64,000 bases of DNA. Origin: UBA7957 sp965222695 (GTDB taxonomy: Bacteria; Pseudomonadota; Gammaproteobacteria; Granulosicoccales; Granulosicoccaceae). This document shows positions 8,630-17,322 of the stretch, one piece after another. Numbering within the stretch: the stretch's first letter is position 1; every line of letters begins with the position of its first letter. Where the stretch lies: positions 4,278,001-4,342,000 of the forward strand of contig OZ244967.1 in assembly GCA_965222695.1 (NCBI GenBank), read 5' to 3'. The notes beneath the pieces are model-generated. The model was not told the origin of the DNA and ran no database searches. It saw only the letters and a program-made list of their open reading frames with translations. Made by a program: the position numbers and the translations under genes.

Positions 8630-9166
8630 TTATGGAGTACCAGAGTGTTTTTTTACCCAGTCGATAATGTAGTCCGTGATTTGCTGTGGATTATTGATAT
8701 CCAACACATCTATAGGTGCATCCATCCTCTCTGGTTGATCACAGGCAACCGCAAAAATATCCGAGTCATGAGGAAAAAGCGGCGGCCGGTTGATTTCACT
8801 TCGCGAGAGTTCGATCTTTGGCAGTGTTTCATGCTTATAGCCTTCGACCAGAATCAAATCCAAATCGTCGGTGTACAAGGTCGAAAGAGCGTCCACCAAT
8901 TGGGGTTCGTCCATTTGATCTTCCATTTCGCGAATATACGCAAGACGGCTCTTCGACGCCGCTATGATTTGGCAGGCGCCGGATTTTCGCAATTTGTAAC
9001 TGTCCTTGCCCGGCTTGTCGATATCGAAGGCATGATGCACATGTTTGATAATGCCCAGTCTGTATCCGCGCGCTTTCAACAGCGGAATAATCCGGGTCAG
9101 CAAGGTGGTTTTTCCGGTTCCGCTCCAGGCGGCGAAACCCAGTACAGGAAGGTTTTTGTAAATCAT
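8630..9166 (-). CDS. mobB: Molybdopterin-guanine dinucleotide biosynthesis protein MobB
   Basis: The 178-residue GTP-binding adaptor acts in the last step of molybdenum cofactor assembly, where GMP is attached to molybdopterin. The Walker A motif GFAAWSGTGKTTLL lies at residues 10-23 and the conserved IKHVHHAFDID near 40. LVEGYKHE near 107 and the ending that recognises the cofactor are typical. The start codon overlaps the mobA stop by 4 bases, showing a mobAB operon. In E. coli MobB is helpful but not essential for MobA activity. Confidence 0.92.
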   Translation of the reverse strand: MIYKNLPVLGFAAWSGTGKTTLLTRIIPLLKARGYRLGIIKHVHHAFDIDKPGKDSYKLRKSGACQIIAASKSRLAYIREMEDQMDEPQLVDALSTLYTDDLDLILVEGYKHETLPKIELSRSEINRPPLFPHDSDIFAVACDQPERMDAPIDVLDINNPQQITDYIIDWVKKHSGTP

Positions 9167-9750
9167 TCTGCGCCGAGGTCCTTCTTGTCCTCTGGTGTGT
9201 TTACATTGAGAAAGGAATCAGCGTAATCGCTGAAATCGGTGTGTACAAAATCATGCTTTGCATACCAGCGATCGATTTTTCTCTCTCCGCCGGAGAGATA
9301 GTCGGTCAGGCTGCCTGCCAATGAGCAGTGGATCAGTGCATGCACCGGCTGGAGTCTCTGTCCGTCATGGGCGACTGATATCCTGCTTTGATGCGTATCA
9401 GCGTTTTCGTATAGGCGGCTTGCCAAATCCGCCGGTATATGGATGCTGTCGCAGGGAACCGTCAGTATCCAGGCTTTGTCCGTGTTCGCCATCGCAGTCT
9501 GCATGCCGGCCAAAGGTCCTTGATAATCTTCGAGATTATCCTGGATGACTTTGCCGTGTTTTTGGTATTCCGAAATATTACGGTTGGCGTTGATGAGAAC
9601 ATCACCGACCTGAGGAGCAAGTAATTCCAGGATATAAGCAATAAACGGCTTACCCTGCGAGCGCAGAAGGCCTTTGTCAACACCACCCAGTCTACGGCCC
9701 TTGCCGCCGGCAAGTACTACCCCGCAAATGCGCTTGTTAGGACTTGACAT
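9163..9750 (-). CDS. mobA: Molybdenum cofactor guanylyltransferase MobA
   Basis: The 195-residue nucleotidyltransferase transfers GMP from GTP to Mo-molybdopterin, giving the bis-MGD cofactor used by DMSO-reductase-type enzymes. The signature VVLAGGKGRRLGGVDKGLL is at residues 12-30. The metal-binding VPCDS lies near residue 99 and LQPVHAL near 130. Its length matches E. coli MobA. It is the first gene of the mobAB pair. The presence of this pathway implies at least one bis-MGD enzyme elsewhere in the genome. Confidence 0.93.
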   Translation of the reverse strand: MSSPNKRICGVVLAGGKGRRLGGVDKGLLRSQGKPFIAYILELLAPQVGDVLINANRNISEYQKHGKVIQDNLEDYQGPLAGMQTAMANTDKAWILTVPCDSIHIPADLASRLYENADTHQSRISVAHDGQRLQPVHALIHCSLAGSLTDYLSGGERKIDRWYAKHDFVHTDFSDYADSFLNVNTPEDKKDLGAE

Positions 9751-9972
9751 GATTAATCATGTTGAATGATGCCGGGAATGAACAGAGAATTAGGCCTATA
9801 ATCGTCTATTGTCCCATGCCATGGGGAATTGAGCCAGTCGAATTTAGCCGAATAAAAGCCGGGCATGTATTATCGTACCTTTGCGGTAGTCAATATAGAT
9901 AGAATCGGCAATAACAGATCAGCCATCGGCAAAAGGGCAGAATGATTTTCAACGAAAATCCGGAATAATTAA

Positions 9973-11043
9973 ATGGACAAACTCTGGAGCCCGATAGTGG
10001 GCCGTTTACAACCTTACGTGCCCGGCGAGCAGCCTCGGGATCAGCAGCACATAAAACTTAATACAAATGAAAACCCCTACCCTCCGTCACCAGAAGTTCT
10101 GAAAGCGATTGAACGATCTACCGGTGAAGCACTGCGTCTGTACCCGGATCCTGAAGCAAAGGCGCTGAAGCAGTCGATTGCGGCTGAATACCAACTGCAA
10201 CAAAACCAGGTGTTTGTCGGCAATGGTTCCGATGAGGTATTGGCTTTTTCATTTATGGCTTTTTTTACCGGCAAAGGCGTATTGCAATTTCCTGGTATTA
10301 CTTACAGTTTCTATCCGGTTTACTGTAATTTATTTTCTATTGAATATGAAACCCTCCCCTTAAGGGAGGATTTTGTATTACGACTGGAGGATTTTTCTGA
10401 TCGGGCAAGCGGCATCATATTCGCCAATCCGAATGCACCTACGGGCAGAGCGATCAGCCGGTCAGCCGTAGAAACTCTGTTAAAAAGAATTCCGGATGCG
10501 GTTGTTATAGTGGACGAGGCATATGTTGACTTTGGCGGAGAGTCATCCACTGGCCTGATCGATCTATATCCCAACTTGTTGGTCATACAAACGTTTTCAA
10601 AATCCCGATCTTTGGCGGGTATGCGCCTGGGCTACGCCATGGGCCATGCCTCACTGATCGATGCCTTGAACAGAGTAAAGGATTCGTTCAATTCCTATCC
10701 TGTGGATCGGCTTGCGCAGATCGCAGGTGCAGCGGCCATGCAGGATAGAAACTATTTTGAGCGGATGCGTAACAAAGTCATTGATAGCAGAGAACGTGTA
10801 GGCCGAGGGTTGTCCGATCTGGGCTTTGACGTCATTCCGTCCAGGACGAACTTTGTTTTTGCGCGGCATCCCGAAATAGCGGGTGATTTACTGCATCAAT
10901 CACTGAAATCGTCCGGAATTCTGGTACGGCATTTCAGGAGTCCTGATATAGATCAATATCTGCGGATTTCGATCGGGACTGATGAAGAAATGGGTATTTT
11001 GCTTGAGCGTCTGCCCCGGGTCATGAAATCCTTGCAGCCTTAG
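9973..11043 (+). CDS. hisC: Histidinol-phosphate aminotransferase
   Basis: The 356-residue PLP-dependent class II aminotransferase converts imidazole-acetol phosphate and glutamate to histidinol phosphate in histidine synthesis. The N-terminus shows LNTNENPYPPSP. The substrate/cofactor blocks GNGSDEVL, FANPNAPTG and VVDEAYVDF follow, and the PLP lysine lies in TFSKSRSLAGMRLG. The C-terminal arginine block is LRISIGTDEE. The gene stands alone, away from other his genes. Its last four bases overlap the end of the convergent engB. Related aminotransferases for aromatic amino acids look similar, so a broader specificity is possible. Confidence 0.9.
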   Translation: MDKLWSPIVGRLQPYVPGEQPRDQQHIKLNTNENPYPPSPEVLKAIERSTGEALRLYPDPEAKALKQSIAAEYQLQQNQVFVGNGSDEVLAFSFMAFFTGKGVLQFPGITYSFYPVYCNLFSIEYETLPLREDFVLRLEDFSDRASGIIFANPNAPTGRAISRSAVETLLKRIPDAVVIVDEAYVDFGGESSTGLIDLYPNLLVIQTFSKSRSLAGMRLGYAMGHASLIDALNRVKDSFNSYPVDRLAQIAGAAAMQDRNYFERMRNKVIDSRERVGRGLSDLGFDVIPSRTNFVFARHPEIAGDLLHQSLKSSGILVRHFRSPDIDQYLRISIGTDEEMGILLERLPRVMKSLQP

Positions 11044-11654
11044 ACAGAGGTATCCCCCACAGGGTATAAATACATATCCAAAAGCTCGTGGGCATCGTCG
11101 ATTCCGATCTGCTTCGTGGCGGAAAACAGCTGTAGTGTCGCTTCCAATCCGGCTTTTTCCAGCCTCGATTTAGTGGCGTACAGCACTTTTTGCGCCTGGT
11201 TTTTGCTCACTTTATCGGCTTTGGTCAGAATCAGGTGCAATTGCGCCGAACCGCTTTGCTGAAACTCGATCATGGTCCAATCGTGGTCGGTCAGCGGATG
11301 GCGTATATCCATCAGCAAAACCAAGCAGCGCAACTGTCTGCGCGTCTGCAGGTATTTACCGAGTGTGTTTCGCCAATGGCCCTGTTGCTGCTTGGAGACT
11401 TTGGCATATCCATAGCCGGGAAGGTCGACCAGATAGCGCTGTTCCGCCAGGACAAAAAAGTTGATCAGCTGAGTGCGACCGGGGGTTTTACTGATTCGCG
11501 CCAGTTTGCCATTGCGGGTAATCGCATTAATTGCACTGGATTTGCCGGCATTGGAACGCCCTGCAAAGGCTACTTCGGCAACGCTGTCCTGTGCCAATTG
11601 TTGCAGATTATTGGCACTGGTGCTGAACCGGGCTGAGAAATATCGCTTGTTCAT
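11040..11654 (-). CDS. engB: Ribosome biogenesis GTPase EngB (YihA/YsxC)
   Basis: The 204-residue TRAFAC GTPase is needed for assembly of the large ribosomal subunit. The G1 motif GRSNAGKSSAIN is near residue 32, the switch region TPGRTQLINFF near 58, G3 DLPGYGYAKV near 75, and G4 LTKADK near 145. Length and motif order match E. coli YihA. It overlaps the hisC stop by 4 bases in convergent arrangement. About 170 bp separate it from the divergent cytochrome c4 gene; this pairing is common in gammaproteobacteria. Confidence 0.94.
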   Translation of the reverse strand: MNKRYFSARFSTSANNLQQLAQDSVAEVAFAGRSNAGKSSAINAITRNGKLARISKTPGRTQLINFFVLAEQRYLVDLPGYGYAKVSKQQQGHWRNTLGKYLQTRRQLRCLVLLMDIRHPLTDHDWTMIEFQQSGSAQLHLILTKADKVSKNQAQKVLYATKSRLEKAGLEATLQLFSATKQIGIDDAHELLDMYLYPVGDTSV

Positions 11655-11821
11655 GGTCAGGTGATTTTTTCATATGGAGGCAAGAGCCGCTTCTATCGTA
11701 ATGACCGCAAGAAAATGAAACTACGGCCGTGTTCTGGTAAACTTCGGCGGTTTCGGTGGCTCACAGCAATTCGGCCGCCGTAGTGTACCGGTTTTTTACG
11801 CTTATAGTTATCGGAGGGACG

Positions 11822-12430
11822 ATGAAAAAGTCGTTATGTGCGGGCGCTCTTATCCTAGCCGCGTCGCTGTTCACATCAGCATATGCCGCCGGAGATCCCG
11901 AAGCGGGTAAAACCAAATCAGCTACATGCGTCGCTTGTCACGGCGCGGATGGGGTTGCATTGGTTCCCGAATATCCTAATCTCGCCGGCCAGGGTGAAGC
12001 CTATCTTATAAAGCAGCTTAGGGAATTTAAAGAAGGTAAGCGGGAAAATACCTTAATGTCTCCCATGGCAGCACCTTTGAGTGATCAGGATATGGAGGAT
12101 ATAGCTGCGTTTTACGCAACATTTCCGGCAAAGAAAGGCATTGCGGAAGAGGAAAATCTGGAACTTGGGCAGAATATCTACCGGGGAGGCATTACAGCCG
12201 CTAAAATTCCGGCGTGCATCGGCTGTCACGGGCCTTCCGGGGCCGGCAATCCGGCTGCTAAATATCCCGCGCTCGCCGGACAGAATTCGGCCTATATCGT
12301 CAACAGCCTTAAGGAATTTCGCTCCGGTACGCGTGCCAACGATCCTGGGGAGATGATGCGTTCCCTCGCCCATCGGATGAGTGATGCCGAAATTGCCGCT
12401 GTGAGCAATTATATTCAGGGCCTGAATTAG
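11822..12430 (+). CDS. Di-haem cytochrome c4
   Basis: The 202-residue periplasmic cytochrome has a signal peptide ending SAYA and two similar cytochrome c domains. The haem motifs are CVACHGADG (about residue 38) and CIGCHGPSG (about residue 135). The later LAHRMSDAEIAAVSNYI block carries the axial Met. In gammaproteobacteria cytochrome c4 passes electrons from the bc1 complex to terminal oxidases such as cbb3. The start at 11822 is set by GGAGGG a few bases upstream and by the signal peptide; the frame runs open further upstream. The next gene, dsbA, lies 287 bp away, a typical neighbour. Confidence 0.93.
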   Translation: MKKSLCAGALILAASLFTSAYAAGDPEAGKTKSATCVACHGADGVALVPEYPNLAGQGEAYLIKQLREFKEGKRENTLMSPMAAPLSDQDMEDIAAFYATFPAKKGIAEEENLELGQNIYRGGITAAKIPACIGCHGPSGAGNPAAKYPALAGQNSAYIVNSLKEFRSGTRANDPGEMMRSLAHRMSDAEIAAVSNYIQGLN

Positions 12431-12717
12431 GACGCCTCATCGAGCCGGCTCCGTATGCTCTGCTGGACATTGTTGTCCGCCATGGCCATTGTGTGAGCAT
12501 CATGCTGCCTTTGAGTGGCTGCACGAGCCCTTTATCCGGCCCGTGGGCCGGCGGTCGATCGAGGATCTTGGTGCGCTGGCCGCAAATCCGAATTGCATAT
12601 TTCTTGCTGGGGAATACCGGAATATATCCGATCCTTAGGTGACCGTTTCGTAAGCCGTAAAACTACCGTCGGCACCGCGTGTCATATCACGGCCACCTCA
12701 TCAACTGGAGAATCAAT

Positions 12718-13335
12718 ATGAATAAAAAGTTTCGGACTGCGTTGGTTTCCCTGGCATTGTTTGTTACCGGGGCCTGCAATGCAGAAATGGGATACGAAGC
12801 TATAACACCACCACAGAATACCAGTACGCCCGATAAAGTCGAAGTGCTCGAATTTTTCTGGTACGGCTGTCCTCACTGCAATCAGTTGGAGCCGACCATG
12901 AAGCAATGGGATGAAGAATTCCGTCCGGACTACGTCGAATTAGTACGGGCTGCCCCTCCGCTCAATCCGTCCTGGGCGAACCATGGGCGCGCTTTCTATG
13001 CAGCGGAGATTATGAATGTGCTGGATAAATTTCACGAACCCATGTTCAAGGCTCTCCATGTCGATAAAAGACGGCTTAATTCGCTCGAAGACATCGCAAG
13101 CTTTGCCGGAGAAAACGGTATAGATGCAGACAAGTTCCTGGCGACCATGAAATCATTCGCAGTGGAAACCAAGCTTATGCGTGCGCGTCAGCAGGCTATA
13201 GCCATGGGTATTACGGGTGTGCCGGCGGTGGTGGTAAACGGAAAATATAAAACCAGCGCCTCTCTGGCAGGCAGCTACCCTCAAATGATGGAAGTGATTA
13301 ATCAGCTTGCGGAAGAAGAAAACAATCGGCAGTAA
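12718..13335 (+). CDS. dsbA: Thiol:disulfide interchange protein DsbA
   Basis: The 205-residue periplasmic oxidoreductase introduces disulfide bonds into exported proteins. A signal peptide ends near CNAE, the thioredoxin-fold active site is CPHC at residues 51-54, and the cis-proline loop is TGVPAVVVNG. The motif EFFWYGCPHC is typical of DsbA. The start is taken at 12718, 7 bases after GGAG and giving a proper signal peptide. The 287 bp before it hold a 7-bp perfect hairpin (12536-12551) without a T tract and no gene. DsbA would also serve the exported multi-cysteine proteins seen here. Confidence 0.94.
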   Translation: MNKKFRTALVSLALFVTGACNAEMGYEAITPPQNTSTPDKVEVLEFFWYGCPHCNQLEPTMKQWDEEFRPDYVELVRAAPPLNPSWANHGRAFYAAEIMNVLDKFHEPMFKALHVDKRRLNSLEDIASFAGENGIDADKFLATMKSFAVETKLMRARQQAIAMGITGVPAVVVNGKYKTSASLAGSYPQMMEVINQLAEEENNRQ

Positions 13336-13558
13336 GTGACTGAATTAACATCCATTAACCCGTTCCAGCGCGGTTTTTTTATTTTCGGGTATCCAATATT
13401 CAAAAGCTTGATCTCAATTGCAACGATTACGACATGATTGGCGCTTTTCTGTAAGTTCCGCGTGTGAATTCGAGATAGAGTGTATTAAAATGCGGTGTCG
13501 CCGCTGACGATAGCAGCGGAATCAAACTGAATGCTAATTGCTGGACAGGAGAACCACT

Positions 13559-13990
13559 ATGGGACTACTCGATTTTGCATCTAATCTGGGTAAAAAGTTG
13601 TTTGGAAGTGAAGATGAGGCGCCTGACAAAATCAAAGCGCACATCGAAGAGGATAATCCGGGTATTGATAATCTCGGCGTAGAAGTCAATGACGGTGTAG
13701 TCAGTCTTAGTGGCAAAGCAAGCAGTGCCGAGGCGCTGGAAAAAGCTGTGCTGATGGCTGGAAATATTAAAGGAGTTTCGGAAGTCAATGTGGATGGCGT
13801 TGAAGCGCCGTCACTGTCTGAAAACGTTCAATACTATGAAATCAAGTCCGGAGATACTTTGTCGGCGATTGCGAAAGAGTATCTGGGCAATGCCATGGAT
13901 TATCCGAAGATTTTTGAAGCAAACCGGGAAGTGATTAAAGATCCCGACCTTATTTATCCGGGACAAAAAATCCGGATTCCTTTGGCGTAA
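13559..13990 (+). CDS. BON and LysM domain protein (Kbp/YgaU type)
   Basis: The 143-residue protein has a BON domain at about residues 22-85 and a LysM domain at about residues 95-142 (EIKSGDTLSAIAKEYLGNA to PGQKIRIP). This domain order and length match E. coli Kbp (YgaU), a cytoplasmic potassium-binding protein. As in Kbp there is no signal peptide, so the LysM domain need not touch peptidoglycan. The start at 13559 follows AGGAGAA and gives MGLLDF, the typical Kbp beginning. The gene appears monocistronic and is followed by a GC-rich hairpin. Confidence 0.87.
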   Translation: MGLLDFASNLGKKLFGSEDEAPDKIKAHIEEDNPGIDNLGVEVNDGVVSLSGKASSAEALEKAVLMAGNIKGVSEVNVDGVEAPSLSENVQYYEIKSGDTLSAIAKEYLGNAMDYPKIFEANREVIKDPDLIYPGQKIRIPLA

Positions 13991-14039
13991 AATCAATCAG
14001 AGCCCGTCAGCTAATAATAAGGGCTCCGTGTTATGCAAG

Positions 14040-14058
14040 CCGGGCAGTCGCCCGGTTT
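14040..14058 (+). terminator. Probable terminator after the BON-LysM gene
   Basis: CCGGGC and GCCCGG form a 6-bp stem with a 4-base loop and are followed by TTTGT. A weaker pairing (GAGCCC/GGGCTC) lies just before it. It is 50 bp downstream of the BON-LysM stop. Confidence 0.5.
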
Positions 14059-14134
14059 GTCTGTGTTCACTGGCTTGTTTTGATGTGTTTTCCCGTTTGC
14101 CTGTCAACGCCAAGCGAGTTTTGAGAGAAGTATT

Positions 14135-14518
14135 ATGAGCCAATATGAAGCCCTGTCCGAAATGGGTATACAAAACCCCGAAGAAATTTCCAAATACACC
14201 CTGCGGCAGGAAGGTCACGGGGATGCACTGAAAATTTACTACAAACGAAAAAAGGGTTCGTTTCTTCCCAGTAGCCGGAAATACAAGTTTGGCCGATCGG
14301 TGAAAACCGTAATCGCTGACGGTGGACGGCAGGAATTCGAAGATGTTTATCAAATCTCACCGTTTTTGCTCAAGGCGGTAGCTGAATTGGATTCAATCGT
14401 CAAGCAACGGCAGGAGGCTGTTGACCATAAACAGGACTTACTCGACGAAATCGACCATCTGGAACGGGTTGTAGTAAGTAAAATCACTGAATTACGTCAA
14501 AAGCTTAATGAGTTATAG
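14135..14518 (+). CDS. DUF3461 family protein
   Basis: The 127-residue protein has the DUF3461 pattern: MSQYEALSEMGI at the start, LKIYYKRKKGSFLPSSRKYK in the middle, and a charged C-terminal helical region (about residues 80-125) with heptad-like hydrophobics that could form a coiled coil. It is a small conserved protein of gammaproteobacteria with no established function. There is no signal peptide or membrane segment. It converges on the DUF1841 gene with only 20 bp between stops. Confidence 0.85.
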   Translation: MSQYEALSEMGIQNPEEISKYTLRQEGHGDALKIYYKRKKGSFLPSSRKYKFGRSVKTVIADGGRQEFEDVYQISPFLLKAVAELDSIVKQRQEAVDHKQDLLDEIDHLERVVVSKITELRQKLNEL

Positions 14519-14538
14519 CCTGCCGGGGCTGCGTTATT

Positions 14539-14964
14539 CTATAATTTTTTAAGACACTCCATATAAGCGGCTTCGTCCGGAACGCTGCTGTGTCGCTGTG
14601 CATTCCAAAGCATTTCTCCAAGACAGTCGAGCATCATATGTTCAACCCTGTGACCGTCTTTGTGTTTCAAAAGCAGGGATCTTGTCAGCATGGCAATCCC
14701 GGCCGGCCGGTCGGTACCAACCTGTTCGCGTAGCGCGAGATGCATGCTCATATGTAAAAACGGATTGATCCGGCCATCCTCCGGTGAGAAGTCTTTGTCA
14801 ATATCTTCTTCACCGCGGCTCAACAGCCGATGGTATTCCGGGTGCTCATTAATAATATCCGCGAGCTGTTTTTCCAGGGGCTCCATGTCGGCGCCCAGCC
14901 GCATTTTTTTCCAGGTTTCGGTATAGAAACGTCTGAGATGGCTGCGGTCTTGCGAAAACAACAT
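14539..14964 (-). CDS. DUF1841 family protein
   Basis: The 141-residue soluble protein matches DUF1841. It has the opening MLFSQDRSHLRRFYTETWKK, the core HPEYH followed by FLHMSMHLALREQ, and a His-rich helix (HRVEHMMLDCLGEMLW). The family is conserved in beta- and gammaproteobacteria and has no known function. It lies 3 bp after rsxE on the same strand, so the two are probably co-transcribed. No catalytic motif is evident. Confidence 0.87.
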   Translation of the reverse strand: MLFSQDRSHLRRFYTETWKKMRLGADMEPLEKQLADIINEHPEYHRLLSRGEEDIDKDFSPEDGRINPFLHMSMHLALREQVGTDRPAGIAMLTRSLLLKHKDGHRVEHMMLDCLGEMLWNAQRHSSVPDEAAYMECLKKL

Positions 14965-14967
14965 GGA

Positions 14968-15654
14968 TCAGCTTATCGCCGCACTGATTTCGTTTTCGGC
15001 AAGCTTTGGACTTTTGGTCTTTTTTTCCAGGCGCTTGTCAATCAGATTCTTTAAAGCAAGCAATAAACCGAGTCCGATAAAGGCGCCGGGAGGCAGGATG
15101 GCAACCAAGAATCCGGGGTAGGTTTCACTCACCGTCAAGGTCCAGCCGCGTGCCGCTTCACCAAACATCAAGTGTGCGTTGGCGAGCACCGTGGCGCTTC
15201 CAATCAATTCTCTCAGGGCGCCCAGAACAACCAGCACGGATAAGAATCCCAAACCCATAAACAAACCATCCAATGCCGATGCCGCTACCGAATTGCGCGA
15301 GGCAAAGGATTCGGCGCGACCGATAATCGAGCAATTGGTGACGATCAGCGGGATGAATATTCCCAATATCAGGTAAAGTTCATGCAGCCACGCATTCATA
15401 CTTAGCTCAATAACGGTTACGATGGTTGCAATAACCAGGACGAACACCGGAATCCGGATTTCCGGCTTTACCCAGTTACGTATCACGGACACAGTAGTAT
15501 TGGAGGCGATTAATGTGAGCGTGGTTGCCAGCCCCAGGCCCAGGCCATTGATTGCGGTGTTACTGACAGCTAACAAAGGACAAAGGCCTAGCAATTGAAC
15601 CAGCCCGGCGTTGTTCGTCCAAAGCCCGTCGAGGATGATTTTTCTAGTGTTCAT
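14968..15654 (-). CDS. rsxE: Electron transport complex subunit RsxE/RnfE
   Basis: This 228-residue integral membrane protein has about six hydrophobic segments and is a subunit of the Rsx/Rnf complex, which couples ferredoxin/NADH electron transfer to ion movement. Typical blocks are GLWTNNAGLVQLLGLCPLLAVS near the N-terminus and PLIVTNCSIIGRAESFAS in the middle; the latter contains the conserved cysteine near the bound iron. The partner genes rsxABCDG, normally adjacent, are not in the window: the next gene upstream is a divergent DNA ligase. Either the operon is split or this is a separate copy. The only operon partner seen is DUF1841. Confidence 0.9.
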   Translation of the reverse strand: MNTRKIILDGLWTNNAGLVQLLGLCPLLAVSNTAINGLGLGLATTLTLIASNTTVSVIRNWVKPEIRIPVFVLVIATIVTVIELSMNAWLHELYLILGIFIPLIVTNCSIIGRAESFASRNSVAASALDGLFMGLGFLSVLVVLGALRELIGSATVLANAHLMFGEAARGWTLTVSETYPGFLVAILPPGAFIGLGLLLALKNLIDKRLEKKTKSPKLAENEISAAIS

Positions 15655-15805
15655 TGCTGCTATTTTAACCTGTTAAGAACGCCTTAAACAGCGAAGCGCC
15701 GTTGTAAGTTAAAAATAGTTGCAAGTCAAAAATAAACGGGTACTATTGGCGCCACGAGGGTATTTCCTTACCTCTTCGATGGATACAGCGTACAAGGAGC
15801 GTATG

Positions 15806-16675
15806 ATGATTCAATTCACCTGCATTCGACATTTCCCTCTACTCTTTATCGTCTGTCTTGCGGTACTTTTGACGGCGAGCGCACAAGTCGCGGCTGAAAT
15901 CGAACGGCCGGCGTTGAAACTGGCCCGTGAGTATCAGGATTCGATCGATCCGCGCGACTATTTGGTCAGTGAAAAGTACGATGGCGTCAGAGCCTATTGG
16001 GATGGGGAGCGGCTGTTGTCCCGCCAGGGCAATCGAATCGATGCTCCACAGTGGTTTACCCAGGATTTCGGTCACATACCGATGGACGGAGAGCTGTGGA
16101 TGGGGAGGGGTAAGTTTGAGGTTCTCTCCGGCATTGTGAACAGTGAACACCCGGCCGCGGAAAGGTGGGAAGCGATTCGCTTTATGGTTTTCGATTTACC
16201 ACAGGAGCCGGGAAACTTTTCGCGGCGTTACAAGAAACTGAAAAATCTGCTGGATACTCATCACTCGCCTTATCTGGTTCTCGTCGAGCAACGAAACGCG
16301 GGCAGCAAATCCGAGCTTACGGCAATGCTGGAAGCCGTTGTGGCGGCTGGTGGCGAGGGATTGATGCTGCAACGCCAGGATGCGCCTTATCGGGGAAAAA
16401 GAACAAATGACCTGATCAAACTAAAACCATGGAACGACGCGGAAGCCAAAGTGATCGGCCACACGCCGGGTAAAGGAAAATATGACGGGATGTTAGGTGC
16501 CTTGATCGTAGAAACGGAAAACGGAATCCGGTTTAAAATCGGTACGGGATTTTCGGATCGACAACGTCGCTACCCACCGCCGATCGGCTCGATCATCACT
16601 TACAAATACTCAGGGACCAGCCGCAGGGGCGTGCCGCGGTTTGCCAGCTTTCTGCGTATGTGGGTCAGGCATTAG
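15806..16675 (+). CDS. Exported ATP-dependent DNA ligase (minimal)
   Basis: The 289-residue protein has a signal peptide (hydrophobic stretch LLFIVCLAVLLTASAQVAA). A minimal ATP-type DNA ligase follows: motif I KYDGVR carrying the AMP-binding lysine, motif III-like ELWMGRG, motif IV EGLMLQ and motif V LIKLKPW. A small OB-fold domain makes up the C-terminus. No extra binding domains are present. This is the Lig E type, thought to act in the periplasm on incoming or released DNA. The start is set by AAGGAG 6 bases upstream; the ATG one codon earlier is an alternative. A truncated MITE begins a few bases after its stop. Confidence 0.88.
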   Translation: MIQFTCIRHFPLLFIVCLAVLLTASAQVAAEIERPALKLAREYQDSIDPRDYLVSEKYDGVRAYWDGERLLSRQGNRIDAPQWFTQDFGHIPMDGELWMGRGKFEVLSGIVNSEHPAAERWEAIRFMVFDLPQEPGNFSRRYKKLKNLLDTHHSPYLVLVEQRNAGSKSELTAMLEAVVAAGGEGLMLQRQDAPYRGKRTNDLIKLKPWNDAEAKVIGHTPGKGKYDGMLGALIVETENGIRFKIGTGFSDRQRRYPPPIGSIITYKYSGTSRRGVPRFASFLRMWVRH

Positions 16676-16681
16676 GGCCTA

Positions 16682-16753
16682 GTAGTCCCTCCACTTGATA
16701 AGTTCGGGTTCAGCGGGCCTGACTGCGCCCGCAGACTGCGTTGCTATTACTAC
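16682..16753 (+). mobile_element. Truncated MITE copy abutting IS630
   Basis: The segment begins with the terminal sequence GTAGTCCCTCCACTTGATAA, nearly identical to the end of the complete MITE at 25863. It continues into one arm of that element's first internal hairpin (GCGGGCCTGACTGCG). A stretch matching the reverse complement of MITE positions about 25955-25976 follows. The right half is missing because the IS630 begins here. The leading TA dinucleotide is present. Confidence 0.75.
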
Positions 16754-16833
16754 TAGTAGTCAGTCAGGATGAAAAGTTCGGGTATTAGTCTAACTTCTTA
16801 ACAAGGAATTACAACTTGTTGATGAGGTTTGAT

Positions 16834-17322
16834 ATGGCAAAGCGCAATATAGTGAGACTATCGCAGGATGAACGCCATGCACTGGAAGGCATGGTAAATC
16901 AAGGCCGAGTGTCAGCCCAACGGCGACGACATGCGGCGATACTGCTACGGGTTGATGAGGGCAAGTATGGTCCGGCAATGACTGACACGGAAACAGCCGA
17001 TCAGATGGAACTGAGCACACGGTGTATTGAATCTGTTCGCCGAAGGTGCGTTCATGAAGGCTTGGAGAAGGCCTTACAGAGAAAGAAGCGATCTCGCGAA
17101 CGTACAGCGAGTCTGGATGGCGAAGGCGAAGCCCAATTGATAAGCCTGGCCTGTAGTGAAGCACCCGAGGGGCGGGTACGCTGGACTCTGAGGCTTTTGA
17201 GCGAAAAACTTGTGGAGTTGGACATTGTGGATACGATCTCGTATGAAACGGTTAGGCAAGTTTTAAAAAAACACCATAAAACCTTGGCAGAAGAGGATGT
17301 GGTGTATACCCGCTCAGGGTAA
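16834..17322 (+). CDS. IS630 transposase, N-terminal frame
   Basis: This frame encodes the helix-turn-helix half of an IS630 transposase: RLSQDERHALEGMV, the recognition helix region TADQMELSTRCIESVRRRC, and the second HTH ending TVRQVLKKHH. The ATG at 16834 follows GAGG by 6 bases. In family members the chain continues from LKK-N/H-x-x-KPW into the catalytic half. Here the frame leaves that path at a run of seven A residues near 17265-17271 and stops at 17322. The continuation is in the frame one base forward, so either ribosomal slippage or a mutation is involved. Confidence 0.85.
   Translation: MAKRNIVRLSQDERHALEGMVNQGRVSAQRRRHAAILLRVDEGKYGPAMTDTETADQMELSTRCIESVRRRCVHEGLEKALQRKKRSRERTASLDGEGEAQLISLACSEAPEGRVRWTLRLLSEKLVELDIVDTISYETVRQVLKKHHKTLAEEDVVYTRSG

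Noticed and set aside
8600..9226. 208-codon open frame on the plus strand
   Set aside because: It is antisense to mobB, which has clear motifs and an operon overlap with mobA; the product looks like no known family.
10320..10586. 88-codon minus-strand frame inside hisC
   Set aside because: Shadow of hisC.
11190..11636. 148-codon open frame on the plus strand
   Set aside because: Antisense shadow of engB; the GTPase motifs on the minus strand decide.
12536..12551. Perfect 7-bp GC hairpin between cytochrome c4 and dsbA
   Set aside because: It has a 2-base loop and no following T tract, so it cannot be called a terminator; no other role is shown.
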